A DNA stretch of 64,000 nucleotides, taken from the NCBI RefSeq assembly GCF_015706575.1, contig NW_024037058.1, positions 14,219,547 through 14,283,546 on the forward strand, in the 5' to 3' direction. Shown here one piece after another: positions 54,838 to 64,000 of this stretch. This stretch comes from Patiria miniata (Eukaryota; Echinodermata; Asteroidea; Valvatida; Asterinidae). The notes beneath the pieces are model-generated. The model was not told the origin of the DNA, searched no databases, and saw nothing but the letters and a program-made list of their open reading frames with translations. The position numbers were made by a program, and so were the translations under genes. Positions within the stretch are counted from its first letter, which is position 1; each line of letters starts with the position of its first letter.

Positions 54838-56305
54838 TATGTAGAAGTCCACACTGGTGATTCTTTCCCCAAATGAAATATTCACTGCCAGAAGTCATGT
54901 CGCACTTGACATGGTTTTGATGAATCATGCCCAACGCTAAGTCGGACATATTGCTAACTCCGAGGCGTGGCACTGCTTTCGTGTGGCTTGTAAATGTTTG
55001 TCATGACTGAATGAAAGTATAAACAAGCATTGGTCACATGTATGTATTGGTACATGTATTAGAAAATTGCAAAATAATGTGCTGGGTACATGTTGACAAT
55101 GAAGGCACAAAATGTTCAGTCATGCCTATCCATGCGATACAAAAAAAACCCGGGCATAAAATATGAATCTTTCTCTCTGCCTTAACAACAAAAACTCACA
55201 TAATTTGCATGCATAACAAGAAGCCAAAATGACTACCTAAAATCCATAATTTTAGCAATTGATAAAAAATAATACATCAAGATTCAACTATTTGAAGAAA
55301 AATAAAGTAGGGGAAACAAAAAACCCACGTCGCCGCACCACTTTTGGGGCAAGCTCCATACCAGAAACCGGAGACTTTTTCTAGGGGCCTAAACTAAAAA
55401 ATACATTTGGCCATTTTCCATCTCACTGGCATACCACTCAAATGAAAGGTCTTGTCCCCTTCAATTTGATACCACATTTGAAATTGTGATGCTTTGAAAA
55501 AAGATGTAATGAATTTTCACTTAACAGCCGTGTCCAGTTTTGCGTGGAATTAAGTAGTCTTGTTTTTTTTTTTTTTAACATAAGACAAACTTTTACATCA
55601 TAGACATCTCAGTGTTATTGTATAATATTATTTGAGTAATTAAGTACCACATTACATAATACCTCCTGCTTGACATTGATTAATGCATAAGTATTTGCTT
55701 GTTGTACAGTGAAATACACACACACATACATTAGCTAATTACAGCTGGAACATTACTTGAAGTGCTTTTAATTGATTTTTTGGCTCTAGAAAGGCTTTCT
55801 AAAACTGCCATTCCAAAGTGCACTGTCAGTGTGTCCATTGCGACATCTAGCAGCAATTTAACTTTTTTCCCCCCAAAATTTACCAACATGCTATGCTACA
55901 AGTTAAAATTTTAAACCCTCCATGTTTAAAACCACTTGCAGACTTTGTTTTATTTCAGAAGCTTTGCTTTTTTTTAAAAGACACCCTGCAATGTTTGAAT
56001 GACAGTTTACTCTCTGCCAAAGATGATACATGTACATGTACCTCAAGCTGTTTGGTTTTAATTAACTCTTTGAATATAGAATGAATAGCCTTAATTAGAA
56101 TGGATTTAAACAATGCACACTTCAACCATTGAGCTGATACATGTACTGGTACATGTACATGTACGGTATGTTGGTTCGCAGTCTCCAGGCAGCATTTTCA
56201 ACCTTCACCTATTTGCCGTACTCAAATTTTTAGATTTATTTTACTTGATTACGAAAGAGTCATCCACTATGTGAGCAACGTTTGAATACACACATACACA
56301 TGTTT

Positions 56306-56592
56306 ACGTTACATACTGGTACGTAGTGTGGACATTCCTTTGTTTTCGTGTAGTTTAGAAAATCCTGTGAAAAAAATCATTTTACTCACTGTGAAAACTC
56401 TTTCAACCCAAATGTTTTTGTATGATCCCCTTTAGTGTTTCTCTTCATTTTGCCACCGATAAACCTAACCCCAAAATGCCTCTAAATCTGTTTTCCAGAG
56501 AAGGGGAAACACTGTGGACGTGGGCAAGTCCACACAACTTCGCTGCTACCAGGTTTATGTGGACCTCTTTTGTTCGGAAGTCCACACAGTGA
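56306..56592 (+). repeat. Diverged 290-bp direct repeat, copy 1
   Basis: It shares with 56786-57080 the words ACTGTGGACATTC (one base different), TCGTGTAGTTTAGAAAA, AATGCCTCTAAA and GAGAAGGGGAAACA. It ends in inverted TGTGGAC/GTCCACA words. Confidence 0.8.
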
Positions 56593-56785
56593 ATTTAATG
56601 CTTGTACACCCATATTTGTTCAGTAGTTGTGGGGACTACACACGAGTTGTCCCATGGTACTATGGGGGCCGAAGACGCTGTGGGGACAGCAGAAAGTCCC
56701 CACAACTCGGTCTTAATTTGCCTAACAATAAAAAATTCCCCATAACGCGGTGACGGCTTGCCCACGCAGGCCTACACTGTACCGT

Positions 56786-57080
56786 ACGTTACCTACCGGT
56801 ACTTACTGTGGACATTCTGTTGTACCGTATTCGTGTAGTTTAGAAAAAAATGGAGAAAAACTTGTTTTACTCGCACTGTGAATACTCTTTCAACCCAATC
56901 TTTTTGTAACGATTTCCTTAAGTGTTCCTTTTCATTTTGCAACGAATAAACCTAACCAAAAAAATGCCTCTAAAAAGCCTGCTTCCCAGAGAGGGGGAAA
57001 CCTTGTGTGGACCTGGCTTAGTCCTCAGAAGGTTCACACAACCTGCAACGTGTGGACCTGCTTTGTTTTCAGGTCCACAC
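56786..57080 (+). repeat. Diverged 290-bp direct repeat, copy 2
   Basis: The copy lies 480 bp downstream of copy 1. It is similar along its length with many point differences, so the duplication is old. It also carries TGTGGACCTG...CAGGTCCACA hairpin words. Confidence 0.8.
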
Positions 57081-59150
57081 AAAGATGGCAAGCTTGGCAC
57101 ATTATGTAGCATGCACCCATGTGCTTTATAGTATATTGGTGATTGTACACGTGTACTGGTACACGTGAACACTGTCTCAAAGCATGCATGTTTGATTATG
57201 GACATTGGCAACCTCATTTGATTATATCCTGCATGTAGGTGTATGAAGACATTGGAGGTACCGCTAGCTCGTCAGTGATGTTACCTTGGCTAGTGATCAA
57301 TGTACATCCGAGCTGCTATTGATTCAATCTTTCCCTTAATTAATGTACATTTGACAGAATTCTCTATTCTCATTTCCCCACGGTAGATCAAATACCCGGT
57401 AGATTGATTTTTATACTAGGGACATTAAACCATGTGGCATCATTGCAGTGCAGACTGCAAACAGCAAAACACAAAACGCAATTTTAAAAAAAGGCTAAAA
57501 CTCGGTACAAATCTTGGATTTGACATAAGGGTGGAATCTGTGTTAATAAGGAGCATGCACCCATTTCCGCGCAAAAACACATTTGCTACACAAAGATAAT
57601 AATTGAAAAGATCATAAAAAGTCCACTTTGAAAATTCACACAATTATGCCCAGAAAATTTGATGTTTTTGTGCAATTACCGCACGAAGCACTTTCAAAAG
57701 CACCCATTGTGGCACCCCCAAAAAAAATGAATTTCTACGAAATACATACACATATGCAATAGTTGGAGTTAAACAAAATTGCAATATGAACATTCACATA
57801 ATTGTACCCTGAAAACTCACTGTTAGTGTGTAATTACTGCTGAAGGAATTTTGATATACAAAATTTTAGTCTAAAACAAAATTGAAATGTTTCTGTTTAA
57901 CTTCTGCGTGGAACAGTCTAGTACCCAACACCATCTACTTATGATTTATAGGAAATATCTGCCTGGAGCCACGATGACACATGGCTGGACAGACAATTGT
58001 GACGTGGTACATGTTAGTCGAAGCCAGGCACAATTAATTAGGCATAGCTATGAATGGAGAAACAGAGTCTGCAAAATGACATGTGGATGATTTTCAGCAA
58101 TTTTGAGGTTTTTTTTTAAATTTGTGATGCTTATATTTAAAATGTTCTGTAAAATTGAAACTGAAATTTCATCGACAAGGTTTTTTTTTTTTAAATGTTA
58201 ATTTTTTAAATGACACAAATTTGTGAGACATTTCAGAGTCAGTCTGATTTCAAAATTTAATAGCTTTGCTTTGGAATATCCAATTTCAAAACACAAAAGT
58301 GGCGTTTGAAACAGCAAGGTCTATATTTTACTAATATTGCTATTTGTTTTTGACTTCTTGCCCCAAAGTGCTCTGGATGAATATTCACATTTAGTTTAAG
58401 TTAAATGGAACTTAAACTATATTCTTCCATTGAAATGTTTGGAAATTTTGTAAACAGATTAAAGTGAATCTACATGTAAACGTTAAACATTACAACATCC
58501 GTAGTTAAATCTCTGAATGGCAATTCCAGCGTTACGAAAGGAAGTGTAATGTCTGTGACAGACCCAATTAACCATGATATCTAATGAATGATTGAGCGAA
58601 ATGATCCCAACTTTCTAATTGCAATCTCCTTGAAAATGCCAAGAAATGATCCAAAACGCCTATAGCCTGCATTTATCCTTGACCATTACTACATGTACTA
58701 TGATGGATGTTATAAGATTTGAAAAAACACATTTTCAGGTTTATTCACTGAGCTCTAAAAAGCTCATTCAGGGACAAACATGTACCGGTAACACAACGCT
58801 GGAATTCCCAAAATGTAAAAAAAAAAAATGAGTTGTGCTTGAAATACGCACATGTTTGCTTCATGCTCAGAACAAGTGATAAAGTTCACTGCATAGTACG
58901 TGCATAATTTGTGCAGCACTACAAGTACATGTACATGTACCTTACATTCTCTGCATGCAACCTGATAATCATTTAATTGATATACATGTACACACATTGA
59001 TTCTAAAGTGTACATTGAAATAAATATATCGATAAAAAGAATTGATTTGAGGCTCTTAAATACGATAATTTCAGGGAAAATGTCTTTCGTAATTATGCAA
59101 ATTGGTCCCTACCGGAACACATCAATACTGCATCATACAGAGTTTGAGGC

Positions 59151-59585
59151 AGTATACATGTTTACTGTACATGTACATCGTGTACATGTACATGTGCATG
59201 TATTACAGTATCACATGCAGTGAGTAATAATGATACCTTGAGAAGCAGAGGAGTGACGCTTGTCTGATTCACTGCACACTGCTAATGGTGTTTTAATTGA
59301 TGGCTTGAAGTTATCTGCATAAATAATGCCCAACCTTGTGTGTGTGTGTGTGTCTCATGAGTGTGATATGGTACAGTATGGTTTATTGTACACGGATATA
59401 GAACATGTATCAGTATCTTACATTCATGGCACATGTACACATGTACACCGTACCGGTACATGTGCTTGGGTACAGGTACATGTACATGCATCTTTGGCTC
59501 AAAATGTGTACACTGCATGCATAACATGTGTACTGGTAGGTCCATTTACCCACATGCACATGTACATGTACATGTACATACATTG
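59151..59585. repeat. ACATGTAC and GT-rich simple sequence
   Basis: There are dense palindromic ACATGTACATGTAC runs (59171-59205, 59435-59490, 59557-59580) and a (GT)n tract at 59336-59355. The same words recur all over the intron and in 60562-60690. They are a genome-wide simple repeat here, with no coding content. Confidence 0.8.
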
Positions 59586-60559
59586 TATGTTGCGTATAAA
59601 TATTTCGAAATGCAAAGTTGACATAATTTGTGGCTTGTTTTTTGTGTAGAAAAGTACCCATATGCAGCACATAAGGTACACTTACAATGAGGCATTCTGG
59701 CAGAATGAAATGGATTTTTCTCCTTAGTGGAGAAAAATGTCTGCTACACATATTTTATAGTAACAAAATTGTACAATAAAATTATATTAAGGAAGTTACA
59801 CAAAATGCATCTTTCATTTTCATGGAGACCAAACTTAATATTTTAAAGGCTTTTTCTCAGTATTTTACTTTTTGAAATTTTGATTAATGTGAAATTTAAA
59901 CAGCCATACGGTAACTTGTCATTGGGAATATCCGACTGAAGTGCAACAAACAGTATTTTATCCCCTTTCCTATTAAAATACCTGCAAACCCTCATATCGA
60001 GCTCTGCCCAGTTCTGCCTCATTTTGCTGGAACACCTCACATATTACAATCATCACTCATATTCTTAAAAAACAACAACAGAAAGTTAAAGAAATAAAAT
60101 CAGACAGTTACATACAAAAACGATTGCTTTTAATACTGAAGCCGGAAATGGAGGCTTTACAACCTGTAGTACAGGTAGTGGATGACATCACGAGATACGG
60201 GTAGCGCCATTCATAAATTCCCAGAAGGTTCCGGGAGATGTGCCGACGCATCCATTTCATCACCTTCCGCTAAACAGACCGTCAGCAACAACCTGCCAAA
60301 CAATCAGAGAGAGGAGAAATAAAGAAGGAAAGAAAAAAAAAGGATACACGATATTCAGCCTGGCCATATGGGAAATTAGGATGGGGGAAAGCGTTGTTGA
60401 TTTGAGAGATTCTTTTTGTGGTGAGAAAGCGAGACGATGTTCTTGGTCAATTTCTCAGATTGTCAGGGCTTGTCCGTATGTTCATGAGCAGACACAAGTT
60501 GTATTGAGTGGGATGTCGTGTTGGATTTATTTTTAAAAAGAGCCTGTTGTTAAGACGTG

Positions 60560-60690
60560 TGTACATGTACATGTACATAAATGTATGCATGTACATGTAC
60601 TGGTATATATGCACATGCACATGTACATGTACATTAAAAGTATTGGTTTAAAGGGCTCATGTATAAAATGTACATAAGTACATGTGCATC
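60560..60690. repeat. ACATGTAC simple-sequence cluster
   Basis: GTACATGTACATGTACAT, GCACATGCACATGTACATGT and GTACTGGTA words are interspersed over about 130 bp. This is low complexity, non-coding DNA. Confidence 0.8.
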
Positions 60691-61536
60691 CAGCATGTAA
60701 GTACAGGTACTGGTAATTTAGTTTTTTAATTTAAGGGTGTTTCAAATCCTTTTGGGTTTTCTGCTGAGGCAATTTTCTATATTTTTGAGCCTGTCATTTT
60801 AATGTGATGTCATTTTAGGCATTTACATTTACTTTTACATAATTTACTTTATTTTTCGGGATAAACTAACTGTAAAAACCAACACATACAAATTACAATG
60901 CAATACAATTAAAGGGCAATAACAGAAAACAAAAAGAACCTGACAGCTCCCAAAGGATCGCCCAAAACAGACAAAGTCTCTGTCAAGCGGCTCTCCTGTT
61001 GAAACGGTTCACCCCAAAAAATGAATTGAAATAAATTAAATTAATTAAATAAAATTGATTTTAAAAATATATAAAAAAATATGTAAAAATGACAATAATT
61101 TTCAAAGAAACCTCAAAAAGAAACTGACTACGCACTTTAAATTAGATTAAATTAATTAGATTAAATTAAACTTAAAAAAAATACATAGATGACAAAAAAA
61201 TAATGATAAAAGATCAATACAAATTGTAAACTCGTTAGGATAAACAAAAACAAAATGCACTGGGCTCTGGGTTAGGTGAAATGTCACCACAACAAACCAA
61301 GGGAATGTTGAAAGTAGCCAAAAAGTAGCCATTAGGCCCAAGCTCATCATATTCCATCAATATTTAGTCATGCCAGGACTCCTGGAGCTGGACCAAGTCC
61401 CCCAAAATCCAACAAAATGGGGGGATGGATTTTGATGGAGTTTGGGTGGTTGGGGTTAAACATGTACATGTTCAACCTTATTTCTCGCTAATGTAGAACT
61501 ACATGAAACTGAAATCTTGTTGGTTTGTCTTTGCAG

Positions 61537-61617
61537 TTGGACAATGCAGATGAGCAGGCAGCCCAGATTAGGAGAGAGCTGGACGGCAGACTGAAACAGG
61601 CTGAAGATCTTGCAAGG
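61537..61617 (+). CDS. CADPS: CADPS exon 2
   Basis: It is 81 nt, 27 codons, phase 0 at both ends, between TTTGCAG and GTAGGT. It encodes LDNADEQAAQIRRELDG and then RLKQAEDLAR, which follows LLYNACQ of exon 1 exactly as in known CAPS proteins. The charged helical segment belongs to the N-terminal conserved region before the C2 domain. Confidence 0.96.
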
Positions 61618-62014
61618 GTAGGTCAACAGCTTGAGAGGAAGACTAACCTTCAGCCATGAGCAAGTTCAAGCGAGGTCCATAAGTCACCTAGTGGTTGATT
61701 CGTAACTTAACTTACGCCTTTGCACTAATGGCAATGTGCGATCGCCTATAGTCAAATGATGGTCAAAACGTCATCATGAAATGTATTGGTCCTGACGTGC
61801 AACAGTGCCCTGTGGTCCATGCAGTTCCAAATGTGCTTCTTGATGAGACTCAAAACCAAAAAAAAATTTAAGTGAAGAAACAAATTTAAGTAATCAAGTT
61901 CTCGCAGTGCAGACTGGTTCCCGCCCATCTGGCAATAAGTAATAGGACGGGAAACCAGTCTACTGGCAAGTCAGATCAGTTTGTGTGCAAAAACAGCCCA
62001 TATAAAAGCCTCTT

Positions 62015-62038
62015 CCCCCCCCCCCCCCCCCCCCCCCC
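62015..62038. repeat. Poly-C tract (24 C)
   Basis: A run of about 24 C in CADPS intron 2. The length may be imprecise in the assembly. Confidence 0.9.
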
Positions 62039-62187
62039 AAGGATACAGATGCCCAAATAAAAAAAGGTTTGCACAAGGTGAAATTTGTACTGAGAAAAAA
62101 CAAATTAATGAAGAGCATGGACACTACAGTACATCTTTAAGACAAATACCATATTAACTTCGGCAACAATTTTGTCTACCTCCCACG

Positions 62188-62330
62188 ATAGACCTTATGC
62201 GTAGCCGCCATCTTGGAAGGCAATGCTTTTGTACCCCACGGATATACACAAGCAGCCTTTTTTTGCATTCAACATTGCTAAATTAAAATCACAAAGAACA
62301 ACCTTTAAGATGGCCGCGCATAAGGTCTAT
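62188..62330. mobile_element. 143-bp MITE with ATAGACCTTATGCG ends
   Basis: The ends ATAGACCTTATGCGTAGCCG and TTTAAGATGGCCGCGCATAA-GGTCTAT are inverted, sharing also GCCATCTT inside. There is no ORF; this is a short non-autonomous element. Confidence 0.8.
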
Positions 62331-62392
62331 CTTGCATAATCCTCCAAAACCTGTACCGGTATTTATCTTCTTTTTTTTCATTTTGTGATCAG

Positions 62393-62547
62393 ACAAAGAA
62401 AGGTCCTCGGTTTATCGTCAAGGAGATGGAGAGTCTCTTTGTGGAGGAGCTCAGGTCGGCTGTGAACCTCCTGATGGCCAATCTGGAGAGTCTGCCGGTC
62501 TCCAAGGGCAACACCGACTCCAAATACTCACTCCAGAAACTCAAAAG
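62393..62547 (+). CDS. CADPS: CADPS exon 3
   Basis: It is 155 nt: 51 codons plus two bases of a split Arg codon. The acceptor ends GATCAG and the donor is AAAAG|GTAGTG at 62548. It encodes [34 protein letters not shown] and [17 protein letters not shown]. This continues directly from exon 2 in CAPS proteins and leads towards the C2 domain encoded beyond the window. Confidence 0.95.
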
Positions 62548-64000
62548 GTAGTGGAATGGAAAGGCAGTATTGTTGAACATTTTTATAAATTTGCAAAATT
62601 TGCAACACGAAGGAAAACAATGTGGATTCCGTGCATGAACAGTTGATTGTACTTTGTTAACACTTTCGGACCACTGTGTTACCACGGAATTCATAGTGAC
62701 AAAAACTCACACACACACTGTTTGTTGTTACATAATCTGTCACCCAAAATACGTACGCATTTCTAGACAGGTAACGGATTATGGGTGGAAATAATGCCTA
62801 GAAACCCTGCCCAACGCAGCAGCTGTTGTCAAAGTGTGAAGCTTGTCCAGTGGTACAAGATCCTTCAGGTCAACAATTCAAAGATCACACTGCCTCAGAG
62901 GTACCACAGTGGCATTATGGGACTAGCTTCTTCTTCTTCTTTCGAGTTGTTGCTCATATATCAGGGCAATCATTTGTCAGCCATCTTCGTGAAGGTGGAT
63001 CTAGAGACTCCAGTCCACTTCGGCTGTTTGGAGGAGAGTACAGGGGGCAGTCGTCAATTATGTGGACGGGTCTGTGCCTCTCCACATTCACATAGGGGAG
63101 GGTACCAACTTCCACTGATGCATACAGGATGCAAATTGACCGACTCTCGTCATCAGGCGGTTCATGCGAATTGCCTCTGTTCTATTGAGGAGGAGTCCAG
63201 GAGGGTTGTCCGACGGCGAGTCCGTGAATCTGTGGAGCGGTGATTGCATGGTTGCCCATGCGGTCCCCCATTCTGCTGTCTCTGTTTGCTTCTGGTTTCT
63301 CCATCCAGTATTGGCTGGAAGGCATCATGCACTGCCGCCTTGACGTGATTTCAGCCTCTGTGGTGCAGTATCTCCACTGCTGGTAACAATACCATGGAGG
63401 AGATGATCTGGACAGAGAGCTGCATTGCGACACAGTGAATATGCAGCTCCCTCGCGTCTGATGGTAGCTGGCTGAATACCTGACTAGCTCTAGTCTCAGA
63501 ATTAGTGGTTTATCCACTGGTGTCGATGGCCCAATGCAGCAAGGTCCCAAAGACTTTCCCCCTGCAGCAATGTGTTGCATCTGGCAGGGTTAGGTTAACG
63601 GAGGCCGTGCATGAACAATATGTGGTGCTTTTTTACCACTTTCAAAAACTCCAGTGGGAACAGCATACCACGTGCATGCACTGGTTCATACGCGTATAGC
63701 GTGAAGTACGCATGACAAACTTATAAGTTCACAAACTAGTGCTGTCCATTTTTGAATAGTTTAGTATTTGATTATTCAAAACTGCACTTGACCGAATATT
63801 TGTATATTTGAAACTTGCCGATCAAGTTCACCAGCTGCACCTGTCTTTGTTGATGGTCAAAAGTTGCATACAAAGCATGCCGGTTAAAAAGTGCACGCGG
63901 TCTTGGACACTGGAGTGTTTTCCATTTGCAGTAAGTTACTGCATAACTGTCCAGGGACTTTACCCAGCTAAAAGAATGGGACAAATTAATACATGTATGT
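62548..64000 (+). other. CADPS intron 3 (partial), no recognised gene
   Basis: GTAGTG at 62548 starts the intron, which runs off the window. Between 62.78 and 63.60 kb the DNA is less AT-rich and has open frames on both strands (plus 62785-63243, minus 63182-63580). They have no recognisable domain and read like a decayed mobile-element ORF; I do not call a gene there. Confidence 0.6.

Larger units (their letters stand above)
45305..61536 (+). other. CADPS intron 1 (16.2 kb), filled with repeats
   Basis: The donor is GTGAGA at 45305 and the acceptor TTTGTCTTTGCAG at 61536; both flanking exons are phase 0. Apart from the elements annotated within it, I see no other exon or gene. Parts without a defined repeat (46.1-47.1, 52.4-54.1, 54.9-56.3, 57.1-59.1 and 60.7-61.5 kb) are AT-rich with scattered ACATGTAC and CCGGTA words. 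Confidence 0.85.
61618..62392 (+). other. CADPS intron 2
   Basis: The donor is GTAGGT at 61618; the acceptor has a long T run and ends GATCAG at 62392. The intron contains an inverted repeat (GACTGGTTCCCG/CGGGAAACCAGTC, about 61913-61958), a C24 tract and a small MITE. Confidence 0.9.

Noticed and set aside
62785..63580. Frames of 152 and 132 codons in CADPS intron 3
   Set aside because: No recognisable domain; possibly a decayed mobile element, but I see no ends or motif to support it.
1..64000. tRNA, 5S rRNA or snRNA genes
   Set aside because: I looked for GGTTCGAAnCC-type B boxes and known snRNA cores and saw none with matching arms. A covariance search would be needed to exclude them.

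Overview
The window is eukaryotic genomic DNA: split genes with GT-AG introns, no bacterial-style operons, and a very high load of repeats. The two recognisable host genes (a PET-LIM protein of the testin/prickle family, and CADPS/CAPS), a DIRS-type retroelement, many TTAA- or TA-flanked MITEs and abundant ACATGTAC microsatellite DNA together suggest a marine invertebrate. I think of an invertebrate deuterostome (echinoderm, hemichordate or lancelet). That assignment is inference and the sequence does not settle it.

Layout. At 0.8-1.7 kb are the last two coding exons of the testin-like gene (+ strand), with a hairpin minisatellite in the intron between them. From 1.9 to 7 kb lie several inverted-repeat elements. 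From 8.46 to 9.55 kb is a short tandem array of 199-248 bp units, followed by a 16 kb satellite of 54-bp monomers (9.96-25.98 kb) with duplicated multi-monomer blocks. The 54-bp monomer looks like part of the longer upstream unit that was amplified. At 26.1-28.9 kb a diverged ~0.95 kb repeat region carries ten same-strand copies of a GTAAGT-plus-hairpin motif with compensatory stem changes; I cannot assign it to a known family. From 29 to 35 kb I see no convincing gene, but there is a hairpin MITE and a poly-C/CCAACTCGG composite repeat.

A 7.15 kb DIRS-like tyrosine-recombinase retroelement occupies 35.13-42.28 kb. It has inverted terminal repeats, an internal complementary region, gag, RT-RNase H-methyltransferase, and a recombinase ORF. 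It is dead: gag and the recombinase are frameshifted, the recombinase has an in-frame stop, and an 805-bp foldback DNA transposon with an 8-bp target duplication sits in its left terminal repeat.

CADPS (calcium-dependent secretion activator) begins at 44.5 kb on the + strand: a 267-codon first coding exon, a 16.2 kb first intron full of MITEs, and exons 2 and 3 at 61.5 and 62.4 kb. The gene continues beyond the window. The two host genes are in the same orientation, and everything between them appears to be repeats or unassigned DNA.
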